From contig VXRN01000048.1 in NCBI GenBank assembly GCA_009838465.1, positions 1 through 45,448 on the forward strand: 45,448 bases of DNA. The letters are read 5' to 3'. The notes beneath the pieces were generated by a model. The model had not been told where the DNA came from and did no database searches. It saw only the letters and a program-made list of their open reading frames with translations. The translations under genes were made by a program, and so were the position numbers. This DNA is from Dehalococcoidia bacterium (GTDB lineage: Bacteria > Chloroflexota > Dehalococcoidia > Lucifugimonadales > UBA1123). Below, in pieces: positions 1-8,356 of this stretch (its first letter is position 1; each line of letters begins with the position of its first letter).

Positions 1-10
1 ACTGGAAAGT

Positions 11-91
11 GCTGGGCGTTATCTGGGAGCGTCACAGGGTTGGGCTGGGACAGTTTTCGTCCAGCGTTGCCCAGCGTTTTCCCAGCGTTAA
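11..91 (+). repeat. Iteron-like element, copy C (diverged)
   Basis: Short units of the form CTGGG recur at roughly 11-base spacing (about 13, 28, 52). They are followed by the complementary unit CCCAGCG or CCAGCG three times (about 60-89). The layout, with G-rich units first, a T-rich turn, then C-rich complementary units, matches the elements at 21728-21841 and 44795-44909, although the unit there is CAGGTG/CACCTG. No gene lies immediately to the right on the plus strand, and the window edge prevents seeing what lies to the left. Confidence 0.45.
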
Positions 92-297
92 AGCTACGGG
101 CAGAATTTCGTGCGCTCTGCCAAGCTGTATCATAAGTAGCTGTTAATATATATGTTCTAATTTGATGCCGTTATTGTAGCATAGGATGGAATGATAGTGT
201 AGTGGTCGGCGAAGCTGTGTACGACTTTGAAAATGCGCCAAGCGGGAAGCGGCGCGGGATTTAGTAACTATCTCGAAACCCATTCGGACGGGATTTC

Positions 298-340
298 ACC
301 CCCATCCTAACCTTCCCCCATCAAGGGGGAAGGGACTTTT
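298..340. repeat. Dispersed palindromic repeat R1
   Basis: The element carries the palindrome CTTCCCCC-ATCA-GGGGGAAG followed by GGACTTTT. Nearly identical copies lie at 3130-3173 and 43444-43487, and partial copies at about 28399-28434 and 45370-45396. It fills the gap after the minus-strand gene at 350-973. The G+C hairpin followed by a T run could work as a terminator in the plus direction, but copies sit in mixed contexts, so a dispersed REP- or MITE-like repeat is the safer reading. Confidence 0.7.
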
Positions 341-349
341 GCGCGGGGT

Positions 350-973
350 TTAGACGGGGTTGGCTTGATTGAGGTAGGAGTCGAGCCAGCGTTTGAGGTC
401 GTCGAGGGCGCGGGGGGCGACGAAGAAGACCTGAACGTCGGCGGGAAACTGGACGCGGTGGTCTTCGCGGATGAAGAGGGCGGCGGACTGTCCTTCGGCG
501 AGGTCTTCGGATATCTTCTCGGCGATGTTGGCGTACCTTGTTTCGAGTGTGGACTGGTAGCCGTCGAGGGCGGCGGTCATCACCTTCTGGCTGACGGGAC
601 CGATGGTTAGGACTCTCTGCCAGTCGGTGTGTTCGTGAATGAGTTCGGCATCTTCGAGGGCACAGAGTTGGGCGGTTGACTGGCACATTGCGCGTATGAA
701 GGGGCCTGCGCTGGGGTTCATCATCTCTATCTGGGCGAGTCCGTCGTCCCCGCCGAGGTATATGAGCTCGTGATAGACGTGGGAGACTGCTCCGAGTGAT
801 CTTTCGAGACTGGCTATTGAGTCGCGCACCTCGGACCAGTACCTGGAGAGAAGTTGCTGGCCATCCTCGGGGACATCGGGAGGGAAGACGTAGTTGGGTA
901 CGAGGAAGAGTTTCTTCTTGTCGTCGAAACGACTGGCCTGGGGCCTCGGAATCTGGGAGAGTGGAGTGGTCAT
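350..973 (-). CDS. Uncharacterised 207-aa protein
   Basis: This is a 207-residue soluble protein that I do not recognise. It has no signal peptide, membrane segment or cysteine cluster. The N-terminal 20 residues are basic and polar, the middle is mostly helical in character, and the C-terminal third (about residues 150-207) alternates strands and helices. The reading frame has typical coding composition, and the competing frames on both strands are shorter. The start is an ATG at 973 without a clear Shine-Dalgarno sequence. It is monocistronic, flanked by repeat R1 downstream and a CTTCGACAAGC-type repeat upstream. An extended -10-like TGCTACAAT lies on the same strand near 1155, about 180 bases upstream. 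No function can be assigned. Confidence 0.65.
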   Translation of the reverse strand: MTTPLSQIPRPQASRFDDKKKLFLVPNYVFPPDVPEDGQQLLSRYWSEVRDSIASLERSLGAVSHVYHELIYLGGDDGLAQIEMMNPSAGPFIRAMCQSTAQLCALEDAELIHEHTDWQRVLTIGPVSQKVMTAALDGYQSTLETRYANIAEKISEDLAEGQSAALFIREDHRVQFPADVQVFFVAPRALDDLKRWLDSYLNQANPV

Positions 974-1027
974 TCTTATACCATTAGATTCTGATTAGGA
1001 TATGAACCTCAGAGGCAGGCAAAATAG

Positions 1028-1053
1028 TCCTTCGACAAGCTCAGGACGAACGG
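1028..1053. repeat. REP-like repeat (CTTCGACAAGCTCAGGACG type)
   Basis: The short repeat containing TTCGACAAGCTCAGGACGAA is of a kind widely dispersed in bacterial intergenic regions. A second copy in the opposite orientation lies at 20311-20337. It sits between the gene ending near 973 and the MFS gene starting at 1201, and does not overlap a credible ORF. Confidence 0.6.
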
Positions 1054-1200
1054 TGGAGGCGACGAATATCTGGCGTGCAAACATGGGAACACGACGACGC
1101 TACTCCGAATTGGGATCAATCTTCAGTATTCAGTTATCGGTGGTCGTGAGGGATTGTAGCATGGGGCGGAATGGGTTGTGTATTCGGATATAATCGCACT

Positions 1201-2427
1201 ATGCCTAATCGTCCTGACACATCAACGACATCTGACGAGCCGGCGCTTGCGCTAGGTGGGCGAACCGTTATTCCGGGTCTGGTGGTCGGGCACGCGGCGT
1301 TTCACTGGAGTGTCCAGAGTTTCGTGGTGGCGCTGCCGGAGATCCAGCAGACATTCGGGTTGAGCGGGGTTGGCGTAGGAGGGATTCTGGCGGCGCGGGA
1401 GTTGGCGACGGCAGCGGTGAAACTGCCCGGCGGAGTGGCGGTTGACGCGCTGCGAAGGTACTGGGGGACCGTCCTGGCCGCGTGCTTGGGCGCTTCGGCG
1501 CTGGGACTGCTGGTCTTGGGAGTGTCGCCTGTCTATCCGCTGCTTCTGGTCGGCATTGCTATCTTGGCCGCTTCTCATTCGATATGGCACCTGCCCGCGT
1601 CGGCGTCGCTTTCTCACCACTATTCAGAGCGGCGAGGGGTGACGCTGGCGATTCATGGGGTCGGGGGCAGTGTGGGTGACGTGGCAGGGCCGGTAGTGAC
1701 CGGGGCGCTATTGGCGTTTCTCAGCTGGCGGGGACTGTTGAGTATATACGCGGTCGCGCCTCTGTTTCTTGGGATCGTGGCGATATGGGCGTTTCGCAAC
1801 ATCGGCCACAGGATTGAGGAAGATAGAGCCGAGCCCACGGAACGGTACGAGGTGACGCGCGGGCTGCTGCGGAGTCCTGCGTTGTGGGGGTTGGCGGCGG
1901 TGTACGGGTTCAGGGCGATGGCGCTGGTGGCTCTGGTGACGATTCTGCCGCTGTATCTGGACAACGACCTGGGGTTGAGTCCGTCTTCACGTGGGATCCA
2001 CATCGGATTGCTCATCGCCATTGGCCTATTGGCGAAGCCGGTGACAGGCTATCTGTCGGACAGGCTGGGACGGAAGCCGGTGTTGGGGCCCGGGCTGGTG
2101 TGGTCGTGCGCGCTGGCGCTGGGGCTGCTGGTCTTCGACTCGGGCGTCCTGCTGACGGTTTGCGTAGCTCTGTTGGGGCTGTTTCTGTACCCGGACCAGC
2201 CGATTCTGACGGCGGCGGTGTTCGACACAGTGGAGAGCGAGGTGGCGTCCACTGGGCTGGGGTTCGTTTCATTCGTGGGGTCGCTGATGGCTGTGGTGTC
2301 ACCGCTCATCGCGGGCGGATTGTACGAGGGCGTGGGATTCGAGGCGGTTGTGTATTATGTGGCGGGTCTGTTTGGGCTGTCGGCGGTGGTATTTGTAGGG
2401 GTGCCGGGGGCGGGGAACCGCGAGTGA
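1201..2427 (+). CDS. MFS transporter
   Basis: This is a 408-residue integral membrane protein with about twelve hydrophobic segments in two six-helix halves, the pattern of the major facilitator superfamily. The loop motif SDRLGRK after about residue 285 is the conserved MFS loop signature (D-R-x-G-R-R/K), and the equivalent first-half loop carries DALRRYWG. The central hydrophilic linker is near residues 200-225 (EEDRAEPTERYEV). The ATG at 1201 is preferred over an in-frame ATG at 1171 because the extra ten residues are not family-like. The substrate cannot be told from sequence. The gene stands alone, with no plus-strand neighbour for about 15 kb. Confidence 0.85.
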   Translation: MPNRPDTSTTSDEPALALGGRTVIPGLVVGHAAFHWSVQSFVVALPEIQQTFGLSGVGVGGILAARELATAAVKLPGGVAVDALRRYWGTVLAACLGASALGLLVLGVSPVYPLLLVGIAILAASHSIWHLPASASLSHHYSERRGVTLAIHGVGGSVGDVAGPVVTGALLAFLSWRGLLSIYAVAPLFLGIVAIWAFRNIGHRIEEDRAEPTERYEVTRGLLRSPALWGLAAVYGFRAMALVALVTILPLYLDNDLGLSPSSRGIHIGLLIAIGLLAKPVTGYLSDRLGRKPVLGPGLVWSCALALGLLVFDSGVLLTVCVALLGLFLYPDQPILTAAVFDTVESEVASTGLGFVSFVGSLMAVVSPLIAGGLYEGVGFEAVVYYVAGLFGLSAVVFVGVPGAGNRE

Positions 2428-2455
2428 TCAAGCATAGATGTCTCGTCTATGAGAC

Positions 2456-2575
2456 CTATTGTCCAGGTCTTGCCTCGTAGTTTTCATCGACCACGTTGAG
2501 AAAACAGATTTGGGCGGCGTGGCGATCGCCAAAGCCTCTGTCAGTCCACTTGGTTATGAACTGGGAAGGAATCAT
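2456..2575 (-). pseudogene. Truncated N-terminus of a restriction-methyltransferase (MmeI/type ISP-like)
   Basis: A 39-codon ORF begins MIPSQFITKW and continues with RHAAQICFLNV. This resembles the N-terminal start of large MmeI-like or type ISP restriction-methyltransferases (pattern: x-P-x-x-F-I-x-K-W, then a basic stretch and A-x-Q-x-x-F-L). Homologues run to many hundreds of residues; here the frame stops after 39. It begins 11 bases after the HigA-like gene, on the same strand, so the antitoxin may once have preceded a full restriction enzyme gene. The assignment rests on a short motif and is tentative. A C-terminal fragment of a similar enzyme type lies at 21235-21453. Confidence 0.4.
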
Positions 2576-2586
2576 GGGGAGAGTTC

Positions 2587-2841
2587 TCAGGCAACCGCTC
2601 GCTTGCGGCGTTCGGGGGCCAGATCGTAATTGGATTGGAGGAGCATCAAGAATTCGGCGTTCGACCATCCGAGGGATTCCAGTCGCAGAGCGACACTTGG
2701 GGACATTCCGGTTCTCCCGTTCAGAAGGCACGATAGCGCGTTGCGGGTTATTCCGAGCCGCTCAGCGCGTTCGGTTATGGTCCATCCAGATTCGATGATG
2801 CACTCGCGTACAGATTCGCCGGGGTGTGTGGGGGTTATCAT
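2587..2841 (-). CDS. higA: HigA/VapI-like XRE antitoxin
   Basis: This 84-residue helix-turn-helix protein belongs to the HigA/VapI antitoxin branch of the Cro/C1 family. The branch signature HPGESVRE is at the N-terminus. The HTH lies at about residues 20-55 (WTITERAERLGITRNALSCL), followed by the family-typical GRTGMSPSVALRLE and a C-terminal QSNYDLA. No HigB-type toxin ORF is present. The upstream partner is an AbrB-like gene overlapping by four bases, and downstream is only a truncated restriction-enzyme stub. It may be an orphan antitoxin, or a control protein left from a lost restriction or toxin module. It probably binds its own promoter region, as family members do. Confidence 0.8.
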   Translation of the reverse strand: MITPTHPGESVRECIIESGWTITERAERLGITRNALSCLLNGRTGMSPSVALRLESLGWSNAEFLMLLQSNYDLAPERRKRAVA

Positions 2842-3044
2842 AGTCTGTCCGGCTCCCGCTCGATATAGGTATCAACGTCTTTGAGAAAGCCGCGCGCGCA
2901 TTCCGTCGGCATGACAGGAATCATACGAACTATTCCCTGACATTCTATCAAGTCGATTTCCTGACCGGGTTCGATGTCTAGGGCCCGACGTATGGAGTCG
3001 GGTATGCTGACTTGAAAATCAGGGGTGACTGTTACGGTTTCCAC
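2838..3044 (-). CDS. AbrB/MazE/SpoVT-fold antitoxin-type regulator
   Basis: This 68-residue protein has the swapped-hairpin AbrB signature at its N-terminus: VTVTPDFQVSIPDSIRRAL, then DIEPGQEIDLIE. Such proteins dimerise and bind operator DNA, usually as antitoxins to PIN-domain toxins. Its stop codon overlaps the start of the HigA-like gene by four bases, so the two DNA-binding proteins are translationally coupled. AbrB-PIN pairs are the usual arrangement; an AbrB-XRE pair without a visible toxin is unusual. The gene begins at the ATG at 3044, after a gap containing repeat R1. Confidence 0.8.
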   Translation of the reverse strand: METVTVTPDFQVSIPDSIRRALDIEPGQEIDLIECQGIVRMIPVMPTECARGFLKDVDTYIEREPDRL

Positions 3045-3129
3045 GTCGTCCCGTCTGTTTCTGATGCAGTTTCAGAAGTCCGGATGCTTGCGCGTCTATC
3101 GCTTGGCAATGGAGGAAGTTGGACCTGAT

Positions 3130-3173
3130 CACCCCCATCCTAACCTTCCCCCATCAAGGGGGAAGGGGCTTTT
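3130..3173. repeat. Dispersed palindromic repeat R1
   Basis: This is a second near-identical copy of the R1 element, with the arms CTTCCCCC and GGGGGAAG. It lies between the AbrB-like gene and the end of the formate dehydrogenase gene, about 50 bases past the latter's stop codon. It could cap the formate dehydrogenase transcript. Confidence 0.7.
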
Positions 3174-3221
3174 GAAATCGTCTCCTAATTCTGCTTTCTT
3201 GCCGCCTTCCACGCGGTAAAG

Positions 3222-5966
3222 CTACACCTTCTGAAGCTGGCGGCGGGTGGCGCCTCGGTCCTCTCCTACTTTGTCCATGCGGACAGCGCAGACTTTGTAT
3301 TCGGGGATGCGGGAATCGGGATCCAGGGCGGAGTTGGTGAGGAAGTTGGCGGCGTGTTCCTGGAGCTTGACGAATGGGACGAAAAGCTCTCCGGAACGCT
3401 GTCTTTCGGTGTAGTGGGCACGGCCTTCGAGGTCTCCGCGGCGGGAGCGGACTCGTATCCACTCGCCGTCGGGGATGCCGTATTTGTCGCCGTCGGTTGG
3501 GTGCATGGAGACGGTGAGTTCGGGTGAGCGAGCGAGCAGGTTGTCAGCGCGGCGGGTGATGGTGCCGCCGTGCCAGTGATACAGGACGCGGCCGGTGTTG
3601 AGTATGAGCGGGAATCTCTCAGTAGGAGTCTCGTCGGCGGCGGGGCCCTGGTCGAAGGCGACGAACTTGGCGCGCGGGCCGCGCGGGAAGTCGGTTTCGT
3701 AGAGGTAGCGAGTACCGGGATGGTCGGGAGTGGGGCAGGGCCACTGGATTCCGCCTTCATCTTCAAGGCGGTCGTAAGATATCCCCGCGAGGTTCGGCGA
3801 CAGCAATCTCATCTCGTCGAAGATCTCGGAGGGATGATCGTAGTCGAACTCGTGCTCGAGTTCGAGGCCGAGTTTCTGGCTGACGCGGCGGGCGACGTCC
3901 TGGATTATCACCCAGTCGGGCCTGCTGTCTCCGACGGGGTCTATGGCCTTGCGGACTCGCTGGACGCGGCGCTCGCTGTTGGTGAAAGTGCCATCCTTTT
4001 CGGCGAATGAGGTCGCGGGCAGGACGACGTCGGCGATCTCGGCGGTCTCGTGCATGAAGATGTCCTGCACGATGAGGAGTTCGAGCTTCTTGAAGGTCTC
4101 CTCGGCGTGGTGCAGGTCCGGTTCGCTGAGGAGCGGATTTTCCCCGGTTATGTACATTGCCTTCATGCGACCATCGTCTATGGCCGGCACCATGTCGGTT
4201 ACGACGAGACCGGGATCGGGCGGGAGCGGCTGGCTGCTCCAAGCCGCCTGGAATTTGGCCAGCGACTCTTCTCCGATGGTCTGGTAACCGGGGAAGGCGT
4301 TGGGCAGGCATCCGGCGTCGCCACAGCCCTGCACGTTATTCTGGCCCCTGAGCGGAGAAATACCCGAGCCTGGTCGCCCAAGCTGTCCGGCGAGAAGGGC
4401 GAGGTTAAGCAGTCCGTGGGCGTTGGCGGTGCCCATAGTGTGCTGAGTGATGCCCATTCCCCATATCAGGCACGAGCCGCTGAACGGCGGCTGGGCGTAG
4501 ATTCGGGCGGCTTCGGCTATCTGGTCGGCAGGAACACCGGTTATCTTCTCGGCGTAATCAAGGTCGTACTTCTGGACGGTGTCCCACCATTCGTCGTATT
4601 CCTCCGTCCGGTCACGTACGAAGTCGGTGTCGGTGAGGCCCTCACCTACTATGACCCTGGCCATAGCGTTCAGGAGGGCGACGTCGGTGCCGGGACGTGG
4701 TCTGAGCCAGAGGTCGGCGTAATCGCACATCTCGATTCGGCGCGGGTTGATGATAATGAGCTTGGCTCCACGCTCGACGACGGCGCGGCGCATACGTGAG
4801 GCGGCGACCGGGTGGTTGGAGTTGGCGTCGGAGCCGATTATCACAAGGCAGCCGGCCTCTTCGTAGTCTATGTAGGAATTGGACGTGGCTCCGCTTCCAA
4901 GAGCGGTCAGCATCGCCTCAACGGACGGTGAATGACAGAGGCGGGTGCAGTGGTCAATATGGTTGCTCTGCATGATGAGGCGAGCGAACTTCTGCTGGAT
5001 GTAGCCGTCCTCGTTGGTGGCCTTAGCCGAAGCAAGAGTTCCGAAGGCATCGCCGCGATACTCGGCAAGACGAGAGGATACGTATTCGATGGCTTCGTCC
5101 CACTCGACCGGAGTCAGTTCTCCGTTCTTGCGGATAAGTGGCTTGGTGAGCCTGTCGGGGTGGTTGACGAAGGAGAATCCGAAGCGGCCCTTGACGCACA
5201 GCATACCGAGCGAGGACTGGTTGTCGGGATCGTCAAGGATTTCAAGTATCTGGTCGTTGGGGTCAATACGGGCCTTAATACCGCAGCCCACGCCGCAGTA
5301 TGGGCAGGTTGTGGTCACCGTTCTGACCGGATTGAATACATCGGCCTTGGCGGTGATGGCTCCGGTGGGACATGAGGCGAGGCAGGAACCGCAGGTGGTG
5401 CAGACGGACTCGACGAGTGGCCTGTCCATGAATGTTCCAATGCGAGCTTCGGTCCCGGTCCCAAGAATGTCAATCGCGCCGATGAACTGGTGTCCGTCCT
5501 GGCAGGCCTGGGCACAGCGACCGCACATGATGCAGGAGTCCATGGCGATCTGAAATACGGGATTAGATGCGTCAACGACCTCGCGCTCGCGTCCCGTCCA
5601 CCGGGGAGTATCTATGCCGTGGTGACGGGCGGCGATGGAAAGCTCGCGGTAGTCCTCAGAACCAGTGTCGCCGTTGGGGGGGAACATGGCCATCGTGAGT
5701 TCGAGAACCCCGCGCCGGGCGTCACGGGCCTCGTCGGTCTCGGTCATTACGCTCATGCCCTCTGTGGCAGGAATTGAACAGGAAGCGGGGAAGCCGCGCA
5801 TACCGTCAATCTGCACGAGGCACGTACGACAGGCCCCTATGGGCTTCATATCCGGGTCTTTGCAGAGCTGGGATATGTAGCTGCCTGACTGGTTTATGGC
5901 GTCGAGGATGGACACGCCGTCGTTGACTGTAACCTGCTTGCCGTTGATTGCGAGCGTGATGGTCAT
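3222..5966 (-). CDS. fdhA: Formate dehydrogenase catalytic subunit (Mo/W-bisPGD, NAD-type)
   Basis: This 914-residue molybdopterin oxidoreductase is predicted to oxidise formate to CO2 in the cytoplasm. Domains in order are: an N-terminal [2Fe-2S] ferredoxin fold (C35, C46, C49, C63); two [4Fe-4S] clusters from CIMCGRCAQAC (145-155) and CTTCGSCLASC (189-199); the Mo-domain cluster CPYCGVGC (221-228) with a fourth Cys at 257; the catalytic site LCHS with C344 and H345; and a C-terminal dinucleotide-binding domain from about 790. The catalytic residue is cysteine (TGT codon), not selenocysteine. It has no Tat signal. The NuoE- and NuoF-like diaphorase genes upstream on the same strand make an NAD-dependent FdhABC-type complex likely. 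A DUF433/DUF5615 module sits between them. NADPH- or ferredoxin-linked variants cannot be excluded. Confidence 0.9.
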   Translation of the reverse strand: MTITLAINGKQVTVNDGVSILDAINQSGSYISQLCKDPDMKPIGACRTCLVQIDGMRGFPASCSIPATEGMSVMTETDEARDARRGVLELTMAMFPPNGDTGSEDYRELSIAARHHGIDTPRWTGREREVVDASNPVFQIAMDSCIMCGRCAQACQDGHQFIGAIDILGTGTEARIGTFMDRPLVESVCTTCGSCLASCPTGAITAKADVFNPVRTVTTTCPYCGVGCGIKARIDPNDQILEILDDPDNQSSLGMLCVKGRFGFSFVNHPDRLTKPLIRKNGELTPVEWDEAIEYVSSRLAEYRGDAFGTLASAKATNEDGYIQQKFARLIMQSNHIDHCTRLCHSPSVEAMLTALGSGATSNSYIDYEEAGCLVIIGSDANSNHPVAASRMRRAVVERGAKLIIINPRRIEMCDYADLWLRPRPGTDVALLNAMARVIVGEGLTDTDFVRDRTEEYDEWWDTVQKYDLDYAEKITGVPADQIAEAARIYAQPPFSGSCLIWGMGITQHTMGTANAHGLLNLALLAGQLGRPGSGISPLRGQNNVQGCGDAGCLPNAFPGYQTIGEESLAKFQAAWSSQPLPPDPGLVVTDMVPAIDDGRMKAMYITGENPLLSEPDLHHAEETFKKLELLIVQDIFMHETAEIADVVLPATSFAEKDGTFTNSERRVQRVRKAIDPVGDSRPDWVIIQDVARRVSQKLGLELEHEFDYDHPSEIFDEMRLLSPNLAGISYDRLEDEGGIQWPCPTPDHPGTRYLYETDFPRGPRAKFVAFDQGPAADETPTERFPLILNTGRVLYHWHGGTITRRADNLLARSPELTVSMHPTDGDKYGIPDGEWIRVRSRRGDLEGRAHYTERQRSGELFVPFVKLQEHAANFLTNSALDPDSRIPEYKVCAVRMDKVGEDRGATRRQLQKV

Positions 5967-5988
5967 GGTAGGCCTTTCTGGGTATGAG

Positions 5989-6333
5989 TCACAAGGGTAC
6001 GTGCATTACCGCGTTCATCATCTCTTCTTTGCCGGAGGCGCGAGCAATTATCTCAAGGCTTTCGACACACCTACCGATATTGGCGTTTTGAGTTGAGTAA
6101 ACCACTCCGTAGAATAGGATGCCCTCTCGCTGGCGTCTATGCGCTTCCCTCAGGAAATCTCTGTCGTGCGTGAAGAATACTCTGCCCAATTCAGTTGCTC
6201 TGTCGAACAGCAGGGAGTCAATTTCCTCGCTTCGCCCCTCTTCCCGAGCTATGATTATATCTATCCCGCGCGAGCGAAGGGCATTTGTAATTCGGTCATC
6301 CACATTGTGGTCTATGTAGAATGCGATGGACAT
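5989..6333 (-). CDS. DUF5615 PIN-like protein (probable toxin)
   Basis: This 114-residue protein has the DUF5615 (Mut7-C-like PIN) pattern. An N-terminal FYIDHNVDDRI carries the first acidic residues, the middle has EEIDSLLFDRA, and the later strand-acid motif is VFFTHDRDF (about residues 52-60). These acidic positions fit the metal site of a PIN-type ribonuclease. Its start codon abuts the stop of the DUF433 gene upstream, the usual antitoxin-toxin order. It ends 22 bases before the formate dehydrogenase start, so it is likely on the same transcript. Toxin activity is inferred from family pairing, not shown here. Confidence 0.75.
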   Translation of the reverse strand: MSIAFYIDHNVDDRITNALRSRGIDIIIAREEGRSEEIDSLLFDRATELGRVFFTHDRDFLREAHRRQREGILFYGVVYSTQNANIGRCVESLEIIARASGKEEMMNAVMHVPL

Positions 6334-6684
6334 TCAAGTCAAGACCTTCGCCTTCCGTAGTTCCTCTGCCCTTGCCTTCAACCGCTTGGCGAACTCACTC
6401 TGGAAAGGCTCGTTCTGTCGTCTCATCTCCGCAACGAACTCTTCTCCCTCTTTGATCAGGCGCTCCACGTCTTCCTTGTGGTCGTAGTAGTAGGCGAGGG
6501 CGGAGTGTACCTGTCCCATGTTTAAGGCAGGCCAGTATTTGCAGATTTCCTCGGGGCTCAGTTTTTGGTGGTTGGCAGCGGCGACGATGTATTCTACTTT
6601 CATGCGAGTTCCCGCTATCATGGCGCGTCCGTCTTTCATCATCAGGATGTGGCGGTATCCGGTGTCGCTTACGATTGGCTGCAT
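6334..6684 (-). CDS. DUF433 protein (probable antitoxin)
   Basis: The 116-residue product contains a DUF433 domain at about residues 15-80: GTRMKVEYIVAAANHQKLS, then EEICKYWPALNMGQVHSAL. This is the helix-turn-helix-like fold seen in antitoxins paired with DUF5615. A charged C-terminal helical tail (about 80-116) would contact the partner. The ATG at 6684 (MQPIVSD) is chosen over an in-frame ATG at 6714, since family members begin near this point. It starts 67 bases after the nuoF-like stop and is directly followed by DUF5615. The module therefore sits inside the formate dehydrogenase gene cluster in the same orientation. Confidence 0.75.
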   Translation of the reverse strand: MQPIVSDTGYRHILMMKDGRAMIAGTRMKVEYIVAAANHQKLSPEEICKYWPALNMGQVHSALAYYYDHKEDVERLIKEGEEFVAEMRRQNEPFQSEFAKRLKARAEELRKAKVLT

Positions 6685-6751
6685 TTTATCCTCTCCCCTG
6701 ACTGCTTCGTACAAATCAAAGGTGTTCGTAGATTAAGTGTACCACTTGGGC

Positions 6752-8356
6752 TCAAGTCCTGGCCTTTGAGGTCAGCTGGTCGCGAAAGAAGTGGAGGCCA
6801 CTGAGGATCGGGTTTCCGGCGGCCTGACCGAGTCCGCAGAGGGAAGTGTCGTTTACCAGACGGGCGAGGTTAGACAACTGGTCTATGTCGTCCTGGGTGG
6901 CCGTGCCGTCGGCGAGAGTGTCGATCATTTCGACCATTCGGGGAGTACCTTCACGGCAGGGAGTGCATTTGCCGCAAGACTCGCTGGCGTTGTACTGGGC
7001 GAGATTGCGTACTACGGATAGGGGGGCCATCGCACCGTCCATGACGATGACTGCGCCCGCGCCGAGCATGACACCGGACTCGTGTAGGAAGCCGGGCTTG
7101 ATGGGGGTGTCGAGCATCGAGACGGGGAAGACGCCGCTGGATGGGCCGCCGACGCCAATGACGCCGATGGAAGAGTCTTCGGGTGGGCCGCCGCCGATGT
7201 CGTAGATGACCTGGCGCAGCGTCGTTCCGATCGGGACTTCTATAAGGCCCGGATTGCGGACCGCGCCACTGAGGTTGATTATCTTTGTCCCCGTATCAGC
7301 GCCGTCGCCGACTTGCGTGAAGGCGTCCGCGCCGTTGTTGATGATGTAAGGAACGCTGGCGAGAGTCTCGGCGTTGTTGATGACCGTAGGGCGGGACCAG
7401 AGGCCGGATTCGACCGGGTAGGGTGGCCTGATCCGGGGTTCGCGGCGGTAGCCCTCGATAGTGTTGATGAGGGTGGTCTCCTCGCCGCATACGTAGCCAC
7501 CCGCACCTCTGCGTATTTCGAGGTTGAAGTCGTGTCCGCTGCCGAGGGTATCTTCGCCGACGAGACCGAGTTCGCTGGCCTGCCGGATTGCGGTTTCCAT
7601 CCGTTGGGCGGACAGGTTTGCCTCGGCGTTGATGTAGAAGATGATGTCGGTCGCGTCGGAGGCGTAGGCGGCTATGCAGGCGCCCTCGATGACCCGGTGG
7701 GGGGCACCCTCCATGAGGTGTCGGTCTTTGAACAAACCGGGTTCGCCCTCCTCGCAGTTTACTATCATGTATCGCTGGGCGGCAGAGAATCCACGGGCGG
7801 ATTCCCATTTCAGACCGGCGGGAAAGTACGCGCCCCCGCGTCCCCGGAGACGTGAGTCCTTTACTTCTTGAATGACTTCGGCGGGGTCGGATTGGAGCGC
7901 TTTTGCGAAAGCGAGATAGCCGCCACCCGCGATGTAGTCGTCTATGGATTCGGCGTCCAGCGTCCCGCAGCCATCAAGCGCGATGCGACGCTGGGCGGCG
8001 ATGAAGTCGGTGGGCCCGGTTGGATCATCCGAGCCTGTTTCGTCGTCCAAGGCGCGGGCGATTGGTTCCAGGTCGTCGGAGGACACGCGCTCCAGGCGAT
8101 GGGTATGGGCGGAGCGAGATGTGACGATGACAGTTGGAGCGGCGAAGCAGGCGCCATCGCATCCGGCGATGACAATGGTAGCGGTGTCGCGGAAGCGGGC
8201 GGTGACTTCGCGGGCGAGCTCGGACGCGCCGATGGACTGGCCGCAGTGTCCGACCTGGACGGTTATCTTCGGCCTGTTCTGAGCGGCGCGTTGCACTCTG
8301 TCGCGGGCAGAGACTACAAGTTCCTGAAATCGGGATTGGAGGGCGGAGTCAGCCAT
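6752..8356 (-). CDS. nuoF: NuoF-like diaphorase subunit of formate dehydrogenase
   Basis: This 534-residue flavoprotein is related to NuoF/HoxF/FdhB and should pass electrons between formate dehydrogenase and NAD. A thioredoxin-like N-terminal domain (first ~110 residues) has one Cys in GHCGQS and two in GCDGAC. The core has the FMN/NAD glycine motif RGRGGAYFPAG, the NCEEGEPGLFKDR segment and GAGGYVCGEETTLI. The C-terminal [4Fe-4S] site is SCGKCTPCREG plus a later Cys in SLCGLGQ. It ends after this cluster and lacks the extra ferredoxin domain found in some hydrogenase subunits. The ATG at 8356 overlaps the nuoE-like stop by eight bases and is preferred over the ATG at 8419. It is probably co-transcribed with nuoE and fdhA. 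Confidence 0.88.
   Translation of the reverse strand: MADSALQSRFQELVVSARDRVQRAAQNRPKITVQVGHCGQSIGASELAREVTARFRDTATIVIAGCDGACFAAPTVIVTSRSAHTHRLERVSSDDLEPIARALDDETGSDDPTGPTDFIAAQRRIALDGCGTLDAESIDDYIAGGGYLAFAKALQSDPAEVIQEVKDSRLRGRGGAYFPAGLKWESARGFSAAQRYMIVNCEEGEPGLFKDRHLMEGAPHRVIEGACIAAYASDATDIIFYINAEANLSAQRMETAIRQASELGLVGEDTLGSGHDFNLEIRRGAGGYVCGEETTLINTIEGYRREPRIRPPYPVESGLWSRPTVINNAETLASVPYIINNGADAFTQVGDGADTGTKIINLSGAVRNPGLIEVPIGTTLRQVIYDIGGGPPEDSSIGVIGVGGPSSGVFPVSMLDTPIKPGFLHESGVMLGAGAVIVMDGAMAPLSVVRNLAQYNASESCGKCTPCREGTPRMVEMIDTLADGTATQDDIDQLSNLARLVNDTSLCGLGQAAGNPILSGLHFFRDQLTSKART

Noticed and set aside
4935..4940. Possible selenocysteine in formate dehydrogenase
   Set aside because: The catalytic codon reads TGT (Cys344 in LCHS), and the frame is continuous with no TGA.
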